Part shown: piece by piece, positions 12,101 through 27,100 of the stretch
How positions within the stretch are numbered: position 1 is the stretch's first letter
How the letters are laid out: each line of letters begins with the position of its first letter
NCBI GenBank assembly: GCA_030272585.1
Contig: BSYQ01000009.1
Span: 1,736,001-1,800,000, forward strand
Direction of reading: 5' to 3'
From: Bryopsis sp. KO-2023
Taxonomy: Eukaryota > Chlorophyta > Ulvophyceae > Bryopsidales > Bryopsidaceae
Length of the DNA: 64,000 nucleotides
Program-made: the position numbers and the translations under genes
The notes under the pieces: generated by a model
Told to the model about the DNA's origin: nothing
The model's input: the letters and a program-made list of their open reading frames with translations, nothing else
Databases searched by the model: none

Positions 12101-15100
12101 GGCCCCCTCTTTCGTCTGTGCTGCTTCAATAATCTGCATAACTGCCTCATTCACTGCATCGATGGCATGCTCACGAAAGCGGGACATCATTGGATACCTT
12201 TCCTCCGACGAACGTAGCAAACCCTTTGCCTTTGTGGTATCAAATCCCAACTTTTCTATGGCCTCCAACAATGTCCTCCCTTTTGATTTCTCCAGAGCTT
12301 CGCAGAAAGCTTTGATCGTGCCTTTCAAGGACTCATTGTCTGTGGATTGTGCTTGCAAAATTTGAAGCAGTCCAACGAGCATTCTGCTGCAATCCCCAGA
12401 GGACAGAGCCTGCACAATTTTTTGGCTTCCTGGATTCAACAAAGTGAACTCAAGGGATTCCATTGGAACCCTTTCATTATCAGCTCCTGAGGCAACGCTC
12501 AACAAGGCCGACACAACATCACCCTGTGGCTCCAATTCCCCAAATCCCAGCAGCAACTGAGAAACCCTGCAGGCGCCATCGTCCAGACGGCTGATACAAT
12601 CTTTCAAGACATCGAGGGAAGAGGTGTCCACAATATCCAAGGTATCCTGCATCATCCCCGCAATTTCTATCAAAGAGCAGTGGTCCTTGTCCGTATTGTG
12701 CAGCTCAGACCAGAGGTTGTCAGCAGCATCCTGGAACTTCTTAGCGATGGTGCTATTTGGCATGCATTCAACAATGCAAGTGCAAGCCGCCATCCAGTTG
12801 CTGTCGCTCTCCGAAGCGATTGCGCAGGCACAATACACCGACTGAGAAGGCTCTCTCAGGACCTCGGTCGGAATACAAATAGAATGCGGCGGGGCCGCAA
12901 TCTTCTTCTCGAGGAATGATTGCAATTTTCTCCGTTCATCTCCTTGCTTCAATTTGCAGTTCTCTCTCTTTGTCATGTAGTTCATCATAGACTCTGCAAC
13001 GGCGCCCGGGTCCCCGGGAATAGAACTCTCCAATCCTTTCAAGAGCTTCAACTGAGCAAGATTGCTGGCCCCATGACAGAAGTCATATGGCAAAAGTGGA
13101 AAGAGCAAGAGATGGGGCAGCGAGTCTTCGCTGAATTTCACAAGCTCATGAACGATGTCCAAGCTCAGAGATCCAAACTGTTGCCAATTGGGTAGGCCTT
13201 CCCTCCTTGAGTTTCGTATTGCGAGGAACAAATATTGGGAGGGCTTTCCAACATACCCCAATATGCAAATCTTGCGATGGTCCCCTTCACAATCAAAGTC
13301 GGCTCGGAAGTCATTGAGCGGAGAAAGCGTGACATGCTCTTCGAACCAGCCCGGAGATTCAGGAGCTTTGAATTTGATTCGAATACGGACATCACCCTTT
13401 GGGACTGCAAACTCCCCGTCATTTCTGGGAGCTCCACGCACGGACTCCACATGGACATCCTGCCCAGTGGTAGTCCTACCCAAGCTAGACATCCGCAGAG
13501 TTGATTCACCTATGTTTGAAATGCCAGTCTCCACCTTGATCATTTCGCCAGCTCCAAAGACTTGCCTGCAAACGATTGTTCTGGATCCTTTGATCTCCAT
13601 GTAGGGCGCTTTCATTTTGAAGTCCAGTTCGAATGGCAAAGGCACCCCTTCTTCTGTAAAGAGCTCAAGCTTTGATTTGGTTGCTGGCCTTATGCACATG
13701 GGATCAACCCACAGTCGCATTTCGACACCAGTGCTCCCTCCAGAATCAATGGTCACCACATGCTTCTCAAACACCATATCTTGGCTTTTGGGAGTGAGCA
13801 CTTTGGCTGCAACCACCCCATCATTTGAAATCATCAAAGTTTTCACGAGTTGGATTTGATTGTCGCGCCGTGGTAGTTTCTCTTTCGGGATCTGAATGGT
13901 GATCGTTGATGGCCGCACAGCAAGTTTTGCAGCTCCCCAGCTTCCCTGTGATAGACGTCCACAATTTGAAAATAACCTAAATATTAATATACCAAAGGCA
14001 AAAAAGCAAAGACGTGAGTGTGGAAAATATAAACAAAGAGAGAGCCGCCACCCCACATACCTTGAGCAAGAACTTCTGTTTTTCACATCCAAGCACCTCC
14101 AAATCAAAAGGATATTCCTGGGAGCCGCGTTTCTCCTCAAGGGAAATATACACTTTTGTTGCCCTGTCCGGAAAAATATCTCCTGACTTGCCTCCAATGA
14201 AATTCAAACCAGGGGCACTGGAATCAAACTTGAACTTCACTGGAACCTTCCCAGAGTTCTCAAGTTTCAGCCACGTTTCCAGTTTCTGACCAGATTTCGC
14301 TCCTGGCAGCTTTATACTTGAAAACTGCCTAACTGGTTGTCCATTCTGATCCAGGAGTCTGAAGGATGGTTTCAGGACGCTCGCCCTTGCACTGATGGTC
14401 TTCAAGTTCAAGCTGGAGTTCACTCCCACAATAACATCGCAAGAAGCATCGCCAACGAACGCACCAGGGTCCAATTTCAGCTCAAAAACCTTTTCCTCAA
14501 AACTGCCAAGCATAAATCGGGTTGGCTGAATGTCCCAATTGCAAGAAGGTGCTTCCTGGACCTGCGATTTGATCAGAAGAGTTGCACCCATCCTGTTCCG
14601 AATCGTGAAAGCTCTCGTTTGTTTTCCTGAATCTGCTGCAATATGTCCAAAATCAATCTTCTCACAGTCGAAATCGACGCACAGCCTCTCCACTGCTGCT
14701 TTCACAACCATCATCCCATTCGGACATGCATGGCCATAATCTATCGCCCACTTTCCCTTCAGCTTCCCCATCTGCCGCAAATCCAACGAGCAGCTGATGT
14801 CCATCGTGACATTTGGCAAGAGCCGAGCCTGTTGGGGAAAAATCATGAATCCAGGGGTGGTTTCCTCGCATGTGCTCTTGAATTTGAAGTCGATATCCTC
14901 CGATGTTTTGTTTACCAGCCTGACGGTCCTCACCATTTGCCTGGACTGGCTACGATCCCCCTCTTGGATGTGCAGAACAGTGCCAAAATCAACCACCAGC
15001 TTTGAAGGTGCAGACGATATAGCCCCCGAGTCTTCGACCAGCAGAACCTGCCCAAGTTCAGTGACGTGACATCCTGACAAGCACTCAGGGCCGATATTTC

Positions 15101-18100
15101 CAATGTTTGGAACCTTTTCCCGAATTTTCTCAATCTTCACCAGAGTCCGGACCATATTTTCGCGGGAAGTTGCAGTGTCAAAGGTCCATTTCATATTGTG
15201 GATGGCGTCCTGGTTCAGCGATCCCATTCCCGAAATTGACTTGGCCAAGTCTTGTATGTTGGTTTTCATTTTCTGGAATGCTTTTACGTCTGCAGGGGAG
15301 GACATCTCAAAGGCTTTGCACATCAGCCCAAGGAGAACAAGGCGGAATGCCTCAGTCAACACACGAGCTCCCAGATCTCCTACAAGCTTTCCAGACTCCT
15401 GACACTGACCAAAGGTTCTTTTCATGTCTTCAGTCCAGATCATTGACATAGGCATATCCTCGTGGGGGTTCCCAAGGCTAACGAGTAGGTGGGACGAACG
15501 ACCTGCACCTACACACCCTTCGCATCTTTTTATCAGTGCGGCAAGGTGTTCTGTGAGGTTAATGAGATCTTCCAGCGAATGAGGCCCCTTTTCGCTGGAC
15601 AGCATCTGAGCTGCCACATCGAAGAGTTTCTCAGAGTCATCTACTAGCCTGGTAACACATTCCATGCATTCCTTAACTGTCTGTGTGCATTCCATGTTCA
15701 AGAACACTTTCTTGTCATTAGCTTCTTCCATAGAAATTCTGGTTCGCTCCCTTGATGCTACTGTCTCCTCTGACTCTGGCCTTCGAGGTTCGCTGACAAG
15801 CTTCAATTTTCTGAACTCCTGCCAGGAGCTGTTGAAATTCCTGAACTTGATGTCAAATAATGTCTTCAGCTGGTAAATCAGGTCTTCATCGCCATCAATG
15901 TCCATTTTTTCGGCCGGCGAGCTGCCCTGATCTTGGTCTCTACTGATGGCTCCTTGATTTGAGTTCTGGGATTTATCGTCATGTTGGGCTTTTTTGCTGG
16001 ATCCTGTTGGCTTTTCCGTTCCCAGGTTGGTTGGACAGATGTATCCTACATGGATCCCATAGTGCAGATACCCATGAGGCCTACGGTGTCCGAATGCAAC
16101 TTTGTTCTCCTTGCTCCACTCCTCTACGTGTTTACTGATGGAAGGACCCCAAGGCTCGTCGTCTTCTTTCAGGAATTCAACTTTTATCTGCACGTCTCGT
16201 GGGGAATTCATTTGGAAAAGATTATCAATCTTCACCCCATTCAATCCTTGTTTGGGTACTGGCACCGTGCAACCCACAGCAACCTCATCGCCTTTCAAAC
16301 AAGTCACTTTGATTTTGGACACTTTGCTCAAGGTCCAACTCATGCCCGGTAAAGAAGGTTGATCCACCCCCCGAATTCGGAATGTGAAGGAACCTGGCCT
16401 TTTCTCAAGACCAAACCTTTGCAATGAAAAATTTGGCTCCTGTCTGATCAACCAGTCCTGATCATGAAGCAATTGATGTGCTTGATCATTGCAGAAGGCA
16501 GGGTCTCCTTCCCCTCCAATCTGGCAACAAAGTTCCAGAATTTCCTCCAGCTGTGCCCACAGATTTGATCTCATTTCCTCCTGCTTCTCATAGTCCTTGT
16601 TCCAAGACAAAAACCGCATCATCCTCTCACGAACTCCATGCAGTATCTTCGACACGATTCCTTTGCGCTTTTCCTGCCTCGCTGCAATCAATTGGTCACC
16701 CTGCTCGTTCCACGTATCACCCACTAGCGAGGCTCGGCGATGCAACTCATGAAGTTCTCCCAAATGGCGATCGATTGAAGCACCGTGCACTTTCTGCTTC
16801 CCAAACTCGAGAATCATCAGAACCCCATTGTTGAGGCGCTGTATGATCTCTGGAATGACGACACCCACAGCAGTTTCATGGAACAGAATCTCCATCTTGC
16901 TACTCAAAACCTCCAGGGCTGCATCTGATGTATTTTGAAACCAGTCGACAATGGTGTGGGCATCAAGCACGTCGCTTGCACCCTTCACCACTCCTGCAAT
17001 CATCTCTCCGACGCTGGGCACCCCATATTTTAGCAGGGCTGCAATTTCATGGCAAATTTGAATTGTGATATCGTCCACCCCATGGCATCGAAATACTGCT
17101 CTGAATTTCTGTATGTCAATTGCACTTGCAATTGTGAGCTCATACATAATCTGTGGCAATTGCGACTCATCCACGTTATCATTGCCTTGGAGCAGGACAG
17201 GAGATGTGCACTCAATCTTTCCCAGAGAACCAGAGAATTCTTGCGAAATGTGCAACAGGTGGCCAGCCACGAGTTCCCCCTTCAGAGCACGAAATCTCAT
17301 CATCACTTGATTGAGGAAATCTGCCAGGTTGGGGCGATGCAACGATAGCTCTTTGCACATGCGTTGGAGATCATGTTCCAGAATGGACACATCTTGCAAA
17401 TCATCTGCACAAGCCTTCGCTTTTCCCTGGAACTTCCTCCCAAGCACACGAGTCCCTGCCTCAAAAACCCCACATAGCGATTCGATCTCTGGCTGCCAAA
17501 CTCCAGCACCAATGAGATTTTCCCCCAGCACCACAAGAGCTTTGTGGGTATGCTCAGCATAGACAGCAGCAGGTAAGAACCCATCTCCGGTAACTTTGGT
17601 GGCATCGTTAATAGCTGAAATGACTTGCAGAAGGCTGCTTGGGTAGTCCAACAGAGCATGATGAGCTTGACACATCAAACTTTCTACCACACTACACAGA
17701 CCGTCTTGCATCGACTCCACCAGGTTCACCACCGCTTCGTTGCCCATGTCAGACTCCAACTCGAGGCCACGACCTGTGATCTCTGCTTTCAATTCGTTCA
17801 CATAGCTCCCCATTGGCTGCCTGAGATCGAGGTATCTACAATGCACCCATGTGAATTTGAGGACGAACATACGAGTGAACTCCAGCGAAGCACGGCACCC
17901 AGGATATCGATAAATACGGGTGTCGAGGGAGGCCATTCCCTTTTTCTCCACTTGCAGCAATTGGTCAGTTGCCTCGATGAATTCCTCCCTGTTTTCCTCT
18001 TCCTTGGTGATGTCCATGAGCATTGTGCACCAAGAAAGCAGCTCATTGGACAGCTTCCTTGTCTGTGAGGCGAGATCGTGAAAGCTTTCCAATACAACTC

Positions 18101-21100
18101 TGGCATCGTCTGCTCCTCCTTTGTCTCCTCTGATGCCCATTCTCACTTTCCTCAGATGTTGGCTTGCTCTAACTGCAGCTGTGGCAGCCATCTTGAATAC
18201 CCCAGCCATGAACAGAGCTCCCTTTCGGAAGGGGTCATTTACATCAATTTCGGAACACACCTCCACCACACAGCGATATCGCTCATCTATTTCCATGAGG
18301 ATGCCTTCGTGTGAATCCATACTCTCCCATTTCCCCACAGATTCAATATCAGCCATTTCCTCGATAACTCCTTTCAGATTCACTCTGTAAAAATCCAACG
18401 CCTCGTCCAAGGACAAATCGACATCTTTGGCTAGCATCTCCCAGTCTGCATCCAACCCATCTGCTTCCTGCAGTTTGCTGAGAAATGGCATCCCAATGCT
18501 AAAGAGTGAATACATTCGTTCGTGAATGGCATTTTTGACTGTTTCCTGCGTGGCTCTCCTTGCCTTAGCACACTCATCTTCCAAATCATCCAACATGCAA
18601 TTCAGGACATCGTTTTCAGACAGCATTTGCTCCAGATCCTTGCTATAGTCTCTCTCCTCAACAATCAACCTTTCTCTCCTAGAATCCAGAAGCTGCAAAT
18701 TGCCCCGCCTTGTACTGTATGCCGAAATTCCACCAAGCTCTGTTTCAACGTTCTGCCTCTCTTCTTTGATCTTCTTTACATGTTCCTCCTGGTCTGAGAT
18801 TTTCTTTCCAAGGGCTTTGATCTCCTCTCGATGCCTGTCAATCTTTTCTTCCTCCGGAAGCAATTTTGCCAGCTTAATGAATGGTTCAAATGAATCACCC
18901 AGGCACCCCCTCCAGATGACCGAAACCATGCTCATCAGGGTCACTGCAGAATGAACCTGGACAAACGCTTCAGGAAACAATGCAGCAAGTCCAAAACAAT
19001 CCGACGATATGGTCTCCACCAAATCCCCACAGCTCCGTCCGATTGCCTCACACATGGGCAGCTCCATGGAGGCATCAAAAACAGCCACCCTCTCCTCTCC
19101 ATTCACGTAGCAATATGAAGCAAGACCAGACATTCCAGTCGCAACATTGTCCAGCTCCGATACAAAAAACTCATCATCACTCAGTTGGGAACTCATGTGC
19201 TTCTCCAGCTCACAGTGTTCAGCAAAGGCTCTGCTGTTCCAGGGGAACAGCAAGGCTACGGGATCCGCCAAGCATAGCTCAGGTGGCTTCAGCAAGGCAG
19301 GTTTCTTCAATATTCCAGTGCATCCATTGAGCTCAGACTGCAGGGCCACCTGAAGTCCCTGCAAGTGTCGGAGTGCATTCCGCATGACCACCAAGTTGGG
19401 GGAGAGATCAACCTCGAGGTTTCTCAGAGGATCCAAAAGGCGCTTCAATCCCTCATGATCACAGACCATCGAGCTGCTGCATTCGTCCTCCACCAGCATC
19501 TTCACCCTCCAAGCGGAAAACTCCTGTAAGATCTTGGCCAGAATGCTACCCCATTCAGATCTCGATTCGATTTGTGCATGCATAATTTCCACCACAAGCT
19601 GAATCGACAAAACACCAGACCATGAGCTGAGGTCATGAGGCTCAACGGATCTGGAGTTACAGAGATCGATGCACTCTGAAATTGTCTGGCTCCACATCGC
19701 TTGCTGTATAGATGCACTCACATACTTGAGCAAACCATCCTGATCCTCTGTCAGACCACCACACATCATTTCCTCTCCGACGGCTTTTAGATAATCCAAC
19801 CCCTCGTGCATCTGTTGGATCTCCTGGGACGACGCTCTGCTTCCACCTCTCTGAACAGTGAGCTCTATGGTGGTGAGGGTGATATCAGTGTCGCTGAATT
19901 TGTGATGTAAATTCAGGTTGGCTTCAAAGGAATCCAAGCTTTTGAGCGAGTCTTCGTACTCCTCGACAGATTTCCTCAGATTAGCCTGGTCCACCCGATG
20001 CTTCACAAGTCCCAAATCCGACACTGGCGAATCTCCCAGGGACTGCAGGACGGCCATCTTCTGCAGAATCCTCTTCACTAGTCCCATGTGGACAGGTTTC
20101 ATTTCCTGGGCGAGTTTCAGCAGTGCCATGTACTTTTCGGTCAACTCATGCACCTCATCGTTTTCTGCAGGTGGCAAGACAGCCTCCCTGACATCATCCT
20201 TGGGTGGTTCGATACTGTCCTCGGCAATGACATCGATTCTGTTCTCCTCATAGATCTCAGAAATTTTCTTCATGACCATGTGCAGCCCATTGTCATGAAG
20301 GATTTGGGCAGGCATTCTGAGCGTTTCCACTATCTTGTCGAATTCCTCCTGACGATCCTCAAACACTGCAGGAGACATCCGGGATATCATCTTCAGCCCT
20401 TCATCACCCCCATCCTCTATTACCATGAGCACATCCTTCAGAAGGGACTCACAGAAGCTGATAGTACCATCCAGATTCAACCAGTACATCTCCACGTTCT
20501 CCTCGAGAGTGGCCAGTGTATACCCCATGAGTGTCTGCTGCACTTTCAAAACATATCCCATCGTGTCACGACAAGCCCTGTAGGCCCTCACGTCCATGGC
20601 TGAACTCGGCAGCTCCCTTTCCAACATATCCACCACGTGGAATCCCAGACTTTCTCTCACTTTGGCCAACGCCGTGGACAGCCAGCACAGTCTCGCTGTC
20701 TGATTTTCCTCTGCATCCGTGTACCGCATCTTGAACAGATTCACCTGGGCATTCAAATCACGTCGAGCCTCCTCCAATGCAGGGAGATAAAATGTGGATT
20801 CCAACTTCTGAAAGAAATCGGTTTGTTGACTAGCCTCCATGGGGTCTTCGATGCGGAAATCTTTTACCATCAACAGCTTTCTCAGTACTTCCGAAAGCTC
20901 ATCCTCCTTGGTACAAGTTTTGCCTTGTTTTCTGGTCATCACTTTTTTGTATGCAGAATGGATCTCGCTCATTGCGTCCTTCAGGGGTTGGGGCTCCACG
21001 GGAACTCCTCCCAATGTTTGAACGATTGTCACAATGCAGGAAAATGCTGCCTGGCCCAGATGACTCATGGGCTTTCCTAATTCGTCCGCACACATCAAGG

Positions 21101-24100
21101 TCTTTTCCATGAACTCGAAATCGTTCTTGCAGGGCATCGCGTCTATCCAATCACGCACCCAGCATCTATGGCTCTCCGAAATCCCTGCACAGAAATGATT
21201 GATCGAAGTGGCGATCTTTCCTGACTGCAGCCTTGTTTTTTCAACCACCACCAGCGAGAGTGGGTAGCAGCCCTCATCCACATCAGAGACCAGAAATAAT
21301 ACTTCGGAGCTGCCTCTCTTAGCCAATTTCACTGATTCACACTTCTGAGTCGCAGAAATTATTCGTGCTTTAGGCCGATCGAAGTCCAGATCTTTCACGA
21401 AATACATCCCAATCCAGAGCGCAGCCAGCTGACTGCGATGCACTGCAGACCCAGTGCTGTTAACCAGCTCACAAAACCGGCCGGTCAAAGTGACATCCCA
21501 GTCCAACCCGCGAGATCCTCCCTCCCGCTTCCACACTGCACGTGCCTCATCAAGGAACTCTTGCTGTCCATGAATTGCTGCAAAGAGCTCACAATGCAAC
21601 ACAAATCTGGCACTACGACTGTCCAATGCTTCCTGAAGACTCGCTTGGAGTTGATTCGCTCTTTCCTCATGCCTGCTGATTTCTTCCTTCAATTCATCTT
21701 GAAGCCGCTCAACTTCCTTCTTTTTGGTTTTAGACTCTGCCCTGGTTTCTGACGAGGATGGACCTTTGTCAGGTTTTCGGTCACAGTCAACCGCATTCAC
21801 AAGGGTGGAAATCCTGGATTGTAATTCCTTTGCTTTTTTGCTACCACTGCACAAGCCGACAAATCCTTGAACAATGGGTCCGAGATGCTTCTTAGCTTCC
21901 ACCACACAGTACGCCACCTCCATCTTCAGCATTTTTGAAACAAAGGCAGGATCGGCATCAGGCTCACTTGCCAGAGAGAATGGCACCGAGAGGCCGTTTT
22001 CCCACCCACGAGCAATGTGCTGGAGAACAATTTGATAGCTCTTCACCACAATTGGGTCTGTCTGGATGACCACCATTAACTTGTTCAGAATCCTAGGCAG
22101 CATCAGCTTCGAGTCGATGATCGGCTTTGCAAGCTCACTGTTGAGAGCATAGAGTGCCGCCTCCTCCTCAAAGTCAATCAGCGAATCCTCAAATGCTCTC
22201 TGGGTTTTGACAAATACGTCCAGCTCCAGGCAGGCGAAATGCTGCAGACTGGTTTTTGCATGAAGCAATCGATTGCATGCAGAGATGCCATCCTTCAGCA
22301 AGACCGACACCGCCTTGGTCCTGAGATTCGTGAAGGCATTGCTCCGCAAAATTGTCAGGAACGATTCAGCAACCCACACGATGCGCTTCAGGAAGCCAGA
22401 GCGATCTTTATAGTCCAGGAAAGAAGTCGCCCTGACAAAATCTACGATTCCAGCCTGGATTCGGGAGCTAGTGTAGTCCATTCCCTTTTGCAGCTCCCTT
22501 ATTTTAGAATCATCAATAGGATTCAAGGCACCGTGTTGTTCCATCACTTCCCTGACCTTGCCCATGGCTTTTGCAGAGCCTATTTCAGAAAAGGCTAGCT
22601 GCAGGCTGGCCTTTTCCAAGGGGTAGAGTCTCAGCATCGCCCTGCGCATCTCTGATTCAGCCATACCATCGCACAGAGATGCATTCTTCATAAAATACAA
22701 GGATTTTGTTGCAACTTGGATCAGCATGGCTTCCAGAGAGCACATGTGGACGGATATTTCATGGATCGAACGCTCCAGGGAACTCATATGACCGAGCTCA
22801 GAAGAAATTCTGTGAAACTCTGATGTGGGGGTGCCTTCCAGCCCCTCGCAAACGTACGCCAGCAATTCAAGAAGTTTTGCAGCCCCACTCTGCATGCCTG
22901 ATGTGTATGTTCGCCAAAGAGCCCAAGCAGTGCTCGAAAGCACAGGCTTCCCCTTCCTCATCCAATGCAAAGCCACCTGTGCAGCCTGAAGGAAAGACTC
23001 CACGTTTATCACAAATATCCTGTACTGATAAAGGGACACACATGGTGAGAAATTGCTTTCAGCGAAAGTAAACATGTGATGAAAACTGAATGGCCTGATC
23101 ATTCCTTGCCTGCTCCAAACTCCTGAAATTGACGCTCAGACCATTAGACGGTGTGATTTCCTTCCTCTCCACCATGTTCTTCACACCAGCATGGAATTGA
23201 AGCAGCATGGATGCAGCTATTCCTCCACCAGGATAGTCACAGAACTTTGCTGACACGATTGGTAAGAGGTCATGCGTCTTACAATTGTTTGGGGTCAGGT
23301 CAACATCCATCCCTGGAAGCTGAACAGAGACCATCCTGTTCAGGATGGCTGCCGAAAGCTTGTTGGTGTTGGGTCTCTTGGGGTCTGCAGTGGCAAAAAT
23401 CCGTGTGTCGCTGTCGATTCCACCTCCACCTCTCGATAAGCACTCGCCTGCATCAAACATTGGCAGAGTTATTTTCCCCTGTCCACCACCTTTCTGGGGG
23501 GCCTTTGGAGACTTGTCTACTGGTACATGTTCAGGAGCTGTTCACTTGGATGTATATGGTAGAGAATTGACATGATTAAAGTAATGTACGGCCTATCCTA
23601 CAATAATCCTAGCAATCCTGTCAACTTAGTCTGCGCACCATCTGCATGTTCGTACAGAACCAACACGGGGTCCTCTTCCAGCAATGAATTGAGACGCTCA
23701 ACTACTTCAGGGGGGGCACTGTTAATGTTGTCCAGAAGAATATAGTGCCCAAGCTTCAGAGCTTTGACCAGCTCCGATTCAACGAAAACAAATCCGATGC
23801 TGTCCTCCCCAAGTGCCACACATTCCTCCAGGTGGTCCAAGGTGTAGTTCAGACTCTTCAGCATAATGGCTGCGAGCATTCGCACTTCAGGGTTCATTCC
23901 CTCATCCTGGCATGTCGTGTCTAGGATCACCTTTAGGTGCCCCAGTGCATCGATACCTCGCTTGGCAAGTTCCTGTATATTAATGACCAGGACAATCCCC
24001 TCTCAAAAAGAACTCTCTTCTCAGATCATCCAAACATCGTTGGGGAGCCACATTTATTCTCGAGGGAACTGGGTTGAGAAAAGACGCAGGGCACTACGTC

Positions 24101-27100
24101 TGCTAGAAAGGCAACCTAAGCCATAATTTGAGGCATCATTACTCTGAATGCATTGATCATACCTTCTGCGATGCACCACTCTCAGCCTCAATTGTCAAGC
24201 TATATGCTTTTCTTAAAGCTTCAATAGAGCTGCTTCTGGCCTGTTCATTTTGGACAGGGACAATGTACAGCAGCAGGTGCTTTGATATGTCATCGATAAG
24301 GGTCGTTGCCTTCTGATTCAATTGCACCTGGAACGTTTTCTCTGTCAGGGGCATCCACTGACCTGCCATATCACACCACATTCCCTACATAAAAAACTCC
24401 CTATGCTGACGATTCATTTCCCCAGAACTCGAACATCAATCTTTTCAAATTCAAGATTTAGAGACTTGAACCGCACCAATCAAATCAGCTGTCTCAAAAT
24501 TCTGGTGAAGAGAAACTGTGAGCAATTGGCGGCCGCCCAGGCGAGCAAGCTCCCTCACAAGCGCAGTCTTTTTGGAGCAAGTATCGCCCTGATGGAAATC
24601 ACGAGTGAATAAAAACCTACAGGTCCCAACCAATGCTTCAAGATCTGGCATAAAAAGTAGGAGAGCAAATATCACGGTAGAGCAAACCCACCTGTAACAG
24701 GACAGTCCTCTTGCTTTGACATCCCATTGCAAGAATCTCCAATTCCTTGATGGTATTGAAAGAATGAACCAATCTCCCTTCATTCTGTTGACGCGACGCG
24801 TCCTTCTTGATGGCCAAATAAACAGAACCGATCCTCACACATCCAGGCACAGTACTGTCAACAGTAGCAGCACTTCCCTCCTCCATCACCGGCCTCGGTA
24901 AATGCTTGTCAATGATATCTTGCGCAGCTTGGCAGTCAGAACAATCGCTGAATCGGTGCTTGTACACCAGCTCCACAGCCCTCCTAAGGACGATCTGGCT
25001 GACATCCATCAAGTGCTCATTCCCCAGTCCATCCTCCTCCGATTCCAGAGGAGCCAACTGGTAATGTGCCATCTGATTCTTGATATTTCCTTCCACTATG
25101 TCCCTCACTTTTGTAAGGTCCCTCAAGTTGAATTCGTAGGGACCCCCTGATTTCCCCATCTCTTTTCTGGATACACGGCCCCGGATTTCAACGTGCAGAT
25201 TGAATATATCGTTCAATGACTGCTCTTTCAGGTACCCCCGTTGCACAATCTCGCAAAAAAGACTCTTCATTATGGCCCGAAGCTCCAGGTCACTATGGCC
25301 CTCCAAGTGCACCACCATGAACAAGCTCAAAAACGACCTGGACAGCCTCGACCGACCTCCTCCAAGACTGGCAGGATTCATCGTGGCAAAAATGTACAGC
25401 CCATCCAGTGGGATGACCTGATCTGTCCCTGGTACGTGAAAATGCCCCGACCTTCTTTCCAAGAGGGGAATCAGCACCTCCAAGACTTCTGGGGGTGCGA
25501 GATTGATCTCATCTAGCAGCACCCACTTTCGGGACTTCAGGGCTTCCACCAGTTTTCCATCGTGCCATTCAAACACCCTCCTGTTTTTCGAGAATCTGGG
25601 CATGATAGACCCCAACAGGTGCTGAACGCTGGTGTCTTTGGACAGATTGATCCTCACACATTCCGCTCCAAGCAAGCTCGCAACTTGACCAACCACAGCA
25701 GTTTTCCCTGGAAAAAAAGAGAAATAGACAGCTCGGGTCCCTCAAAACACGTGGAAAATTTTACGGGACTAGATGGTGCCTCATAAAGCAACTTAGTTCT
25801 GGAATAAAACATCAAACCGTAGGTAATTTATAGCACTACACCCTGGGCAAGGTTTGAAAGAGGACTAGAAACATACCAATTCCAGGTGGGCCCTCCAGAA
25901 GCGGGGCACTCCCCGCAGATATTGCAGCAAAGATTCTCGCAATATTCATCATGAAAGTGGAAGTTGCAGTGCACTTCAGGCGCTCGTGCAATTTTTCATC
26001 TGTCAAGTATGGTTCAGGTTCCATCAGCTTCCCTCCGATCCCAGCACATGTCAACTCAATGGCTCGAACGAACCCATCCTCCGAAAGCTTCACTCGAAAT
26101 GGAGGCAGGTCATTTTTCTCCAGCTTTTCTTCGATGTCCATGATCGACAGCACATTGCAATCCAATTCGAAGTGCTTCCACCACCTTTCCACGAGCTCCT
26201 GTTCTGCACCAGATGTCAAGTCATCGAGGTAAAAGAACTTTGCTCCCAGGAGGATCCGATGATCGATGGGCATGTCGGCATCTTGATTGCAAATGAAATC
26301 CACCCAGCGAAATATCTGGCGGACATCACTGCGTGCATTAAGCCTGGGGTCTTCCAGCACCAATTTTCTCAAATGCATGATTCGATTCGCAATTCTCTCC
26401 GCCTGTGCCGCGTTGCTGTGATCCAAATCCAACCGCTTCTTCAGCTCAAGATCAAGGACCTGTTGGAGCTCCTCCACAGTGTATTCTGGAAAAGAAATCG
26501 CAGTAAAGCGACTCTTGGTGGCTGCACTGAGATTGACTCGTCGCTTGGAACCGTCCATGTGCACGGTTGCCAGAATCTGCAAGGATTCCTTGGGTACACT
26601 GACTTCCGATGATTTCCAGCTGCCAGAACTTGAGGCTGTCACATCTTCTGGGAGGGAAAATACGGGGTCTGGCTCCAAAAGACTATTCAGCCGCTCCGTA
26701 ACAGATTGAGGACAGGCATCATAATCCTCTATGACCAGGATCTGCCCCGTGCTGACAGCACGTGCAACAGGACCATCATTGAACACAAAAAATGGATCTC
26801 CGTTTGATGAAGGCGCACGTTTGATGGCTGCCCAAACATTCTTGAATCGTTCCAGAAGCCTCTGCACCCCAAACTCCGCATTGTCAGGGATTACCCTATC
26901 AAACAGCTGGATCACCTCAGACATCACTGCCACCACCTCATCTGGAATAGTTAAGGCTGGTTGGTAGGGAAGCGATTGTGGCATTGCTGCAAGTGGATCA
27001 TCGAATTGCAGCCCCCCCTCACTGTAAACATCATCCCTGGACCCCGCATCCAGTTCAAGTTCCTAATATAGAACAGCAGGCATGTCAAAACCCGCATCTT

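Noticed and set aside
27054..27065. A 12-nt intron removing the TAG of the giant gene
   Set aside because: It is far below plausible intron size. The 93-nt alternative has normal length for this gene.
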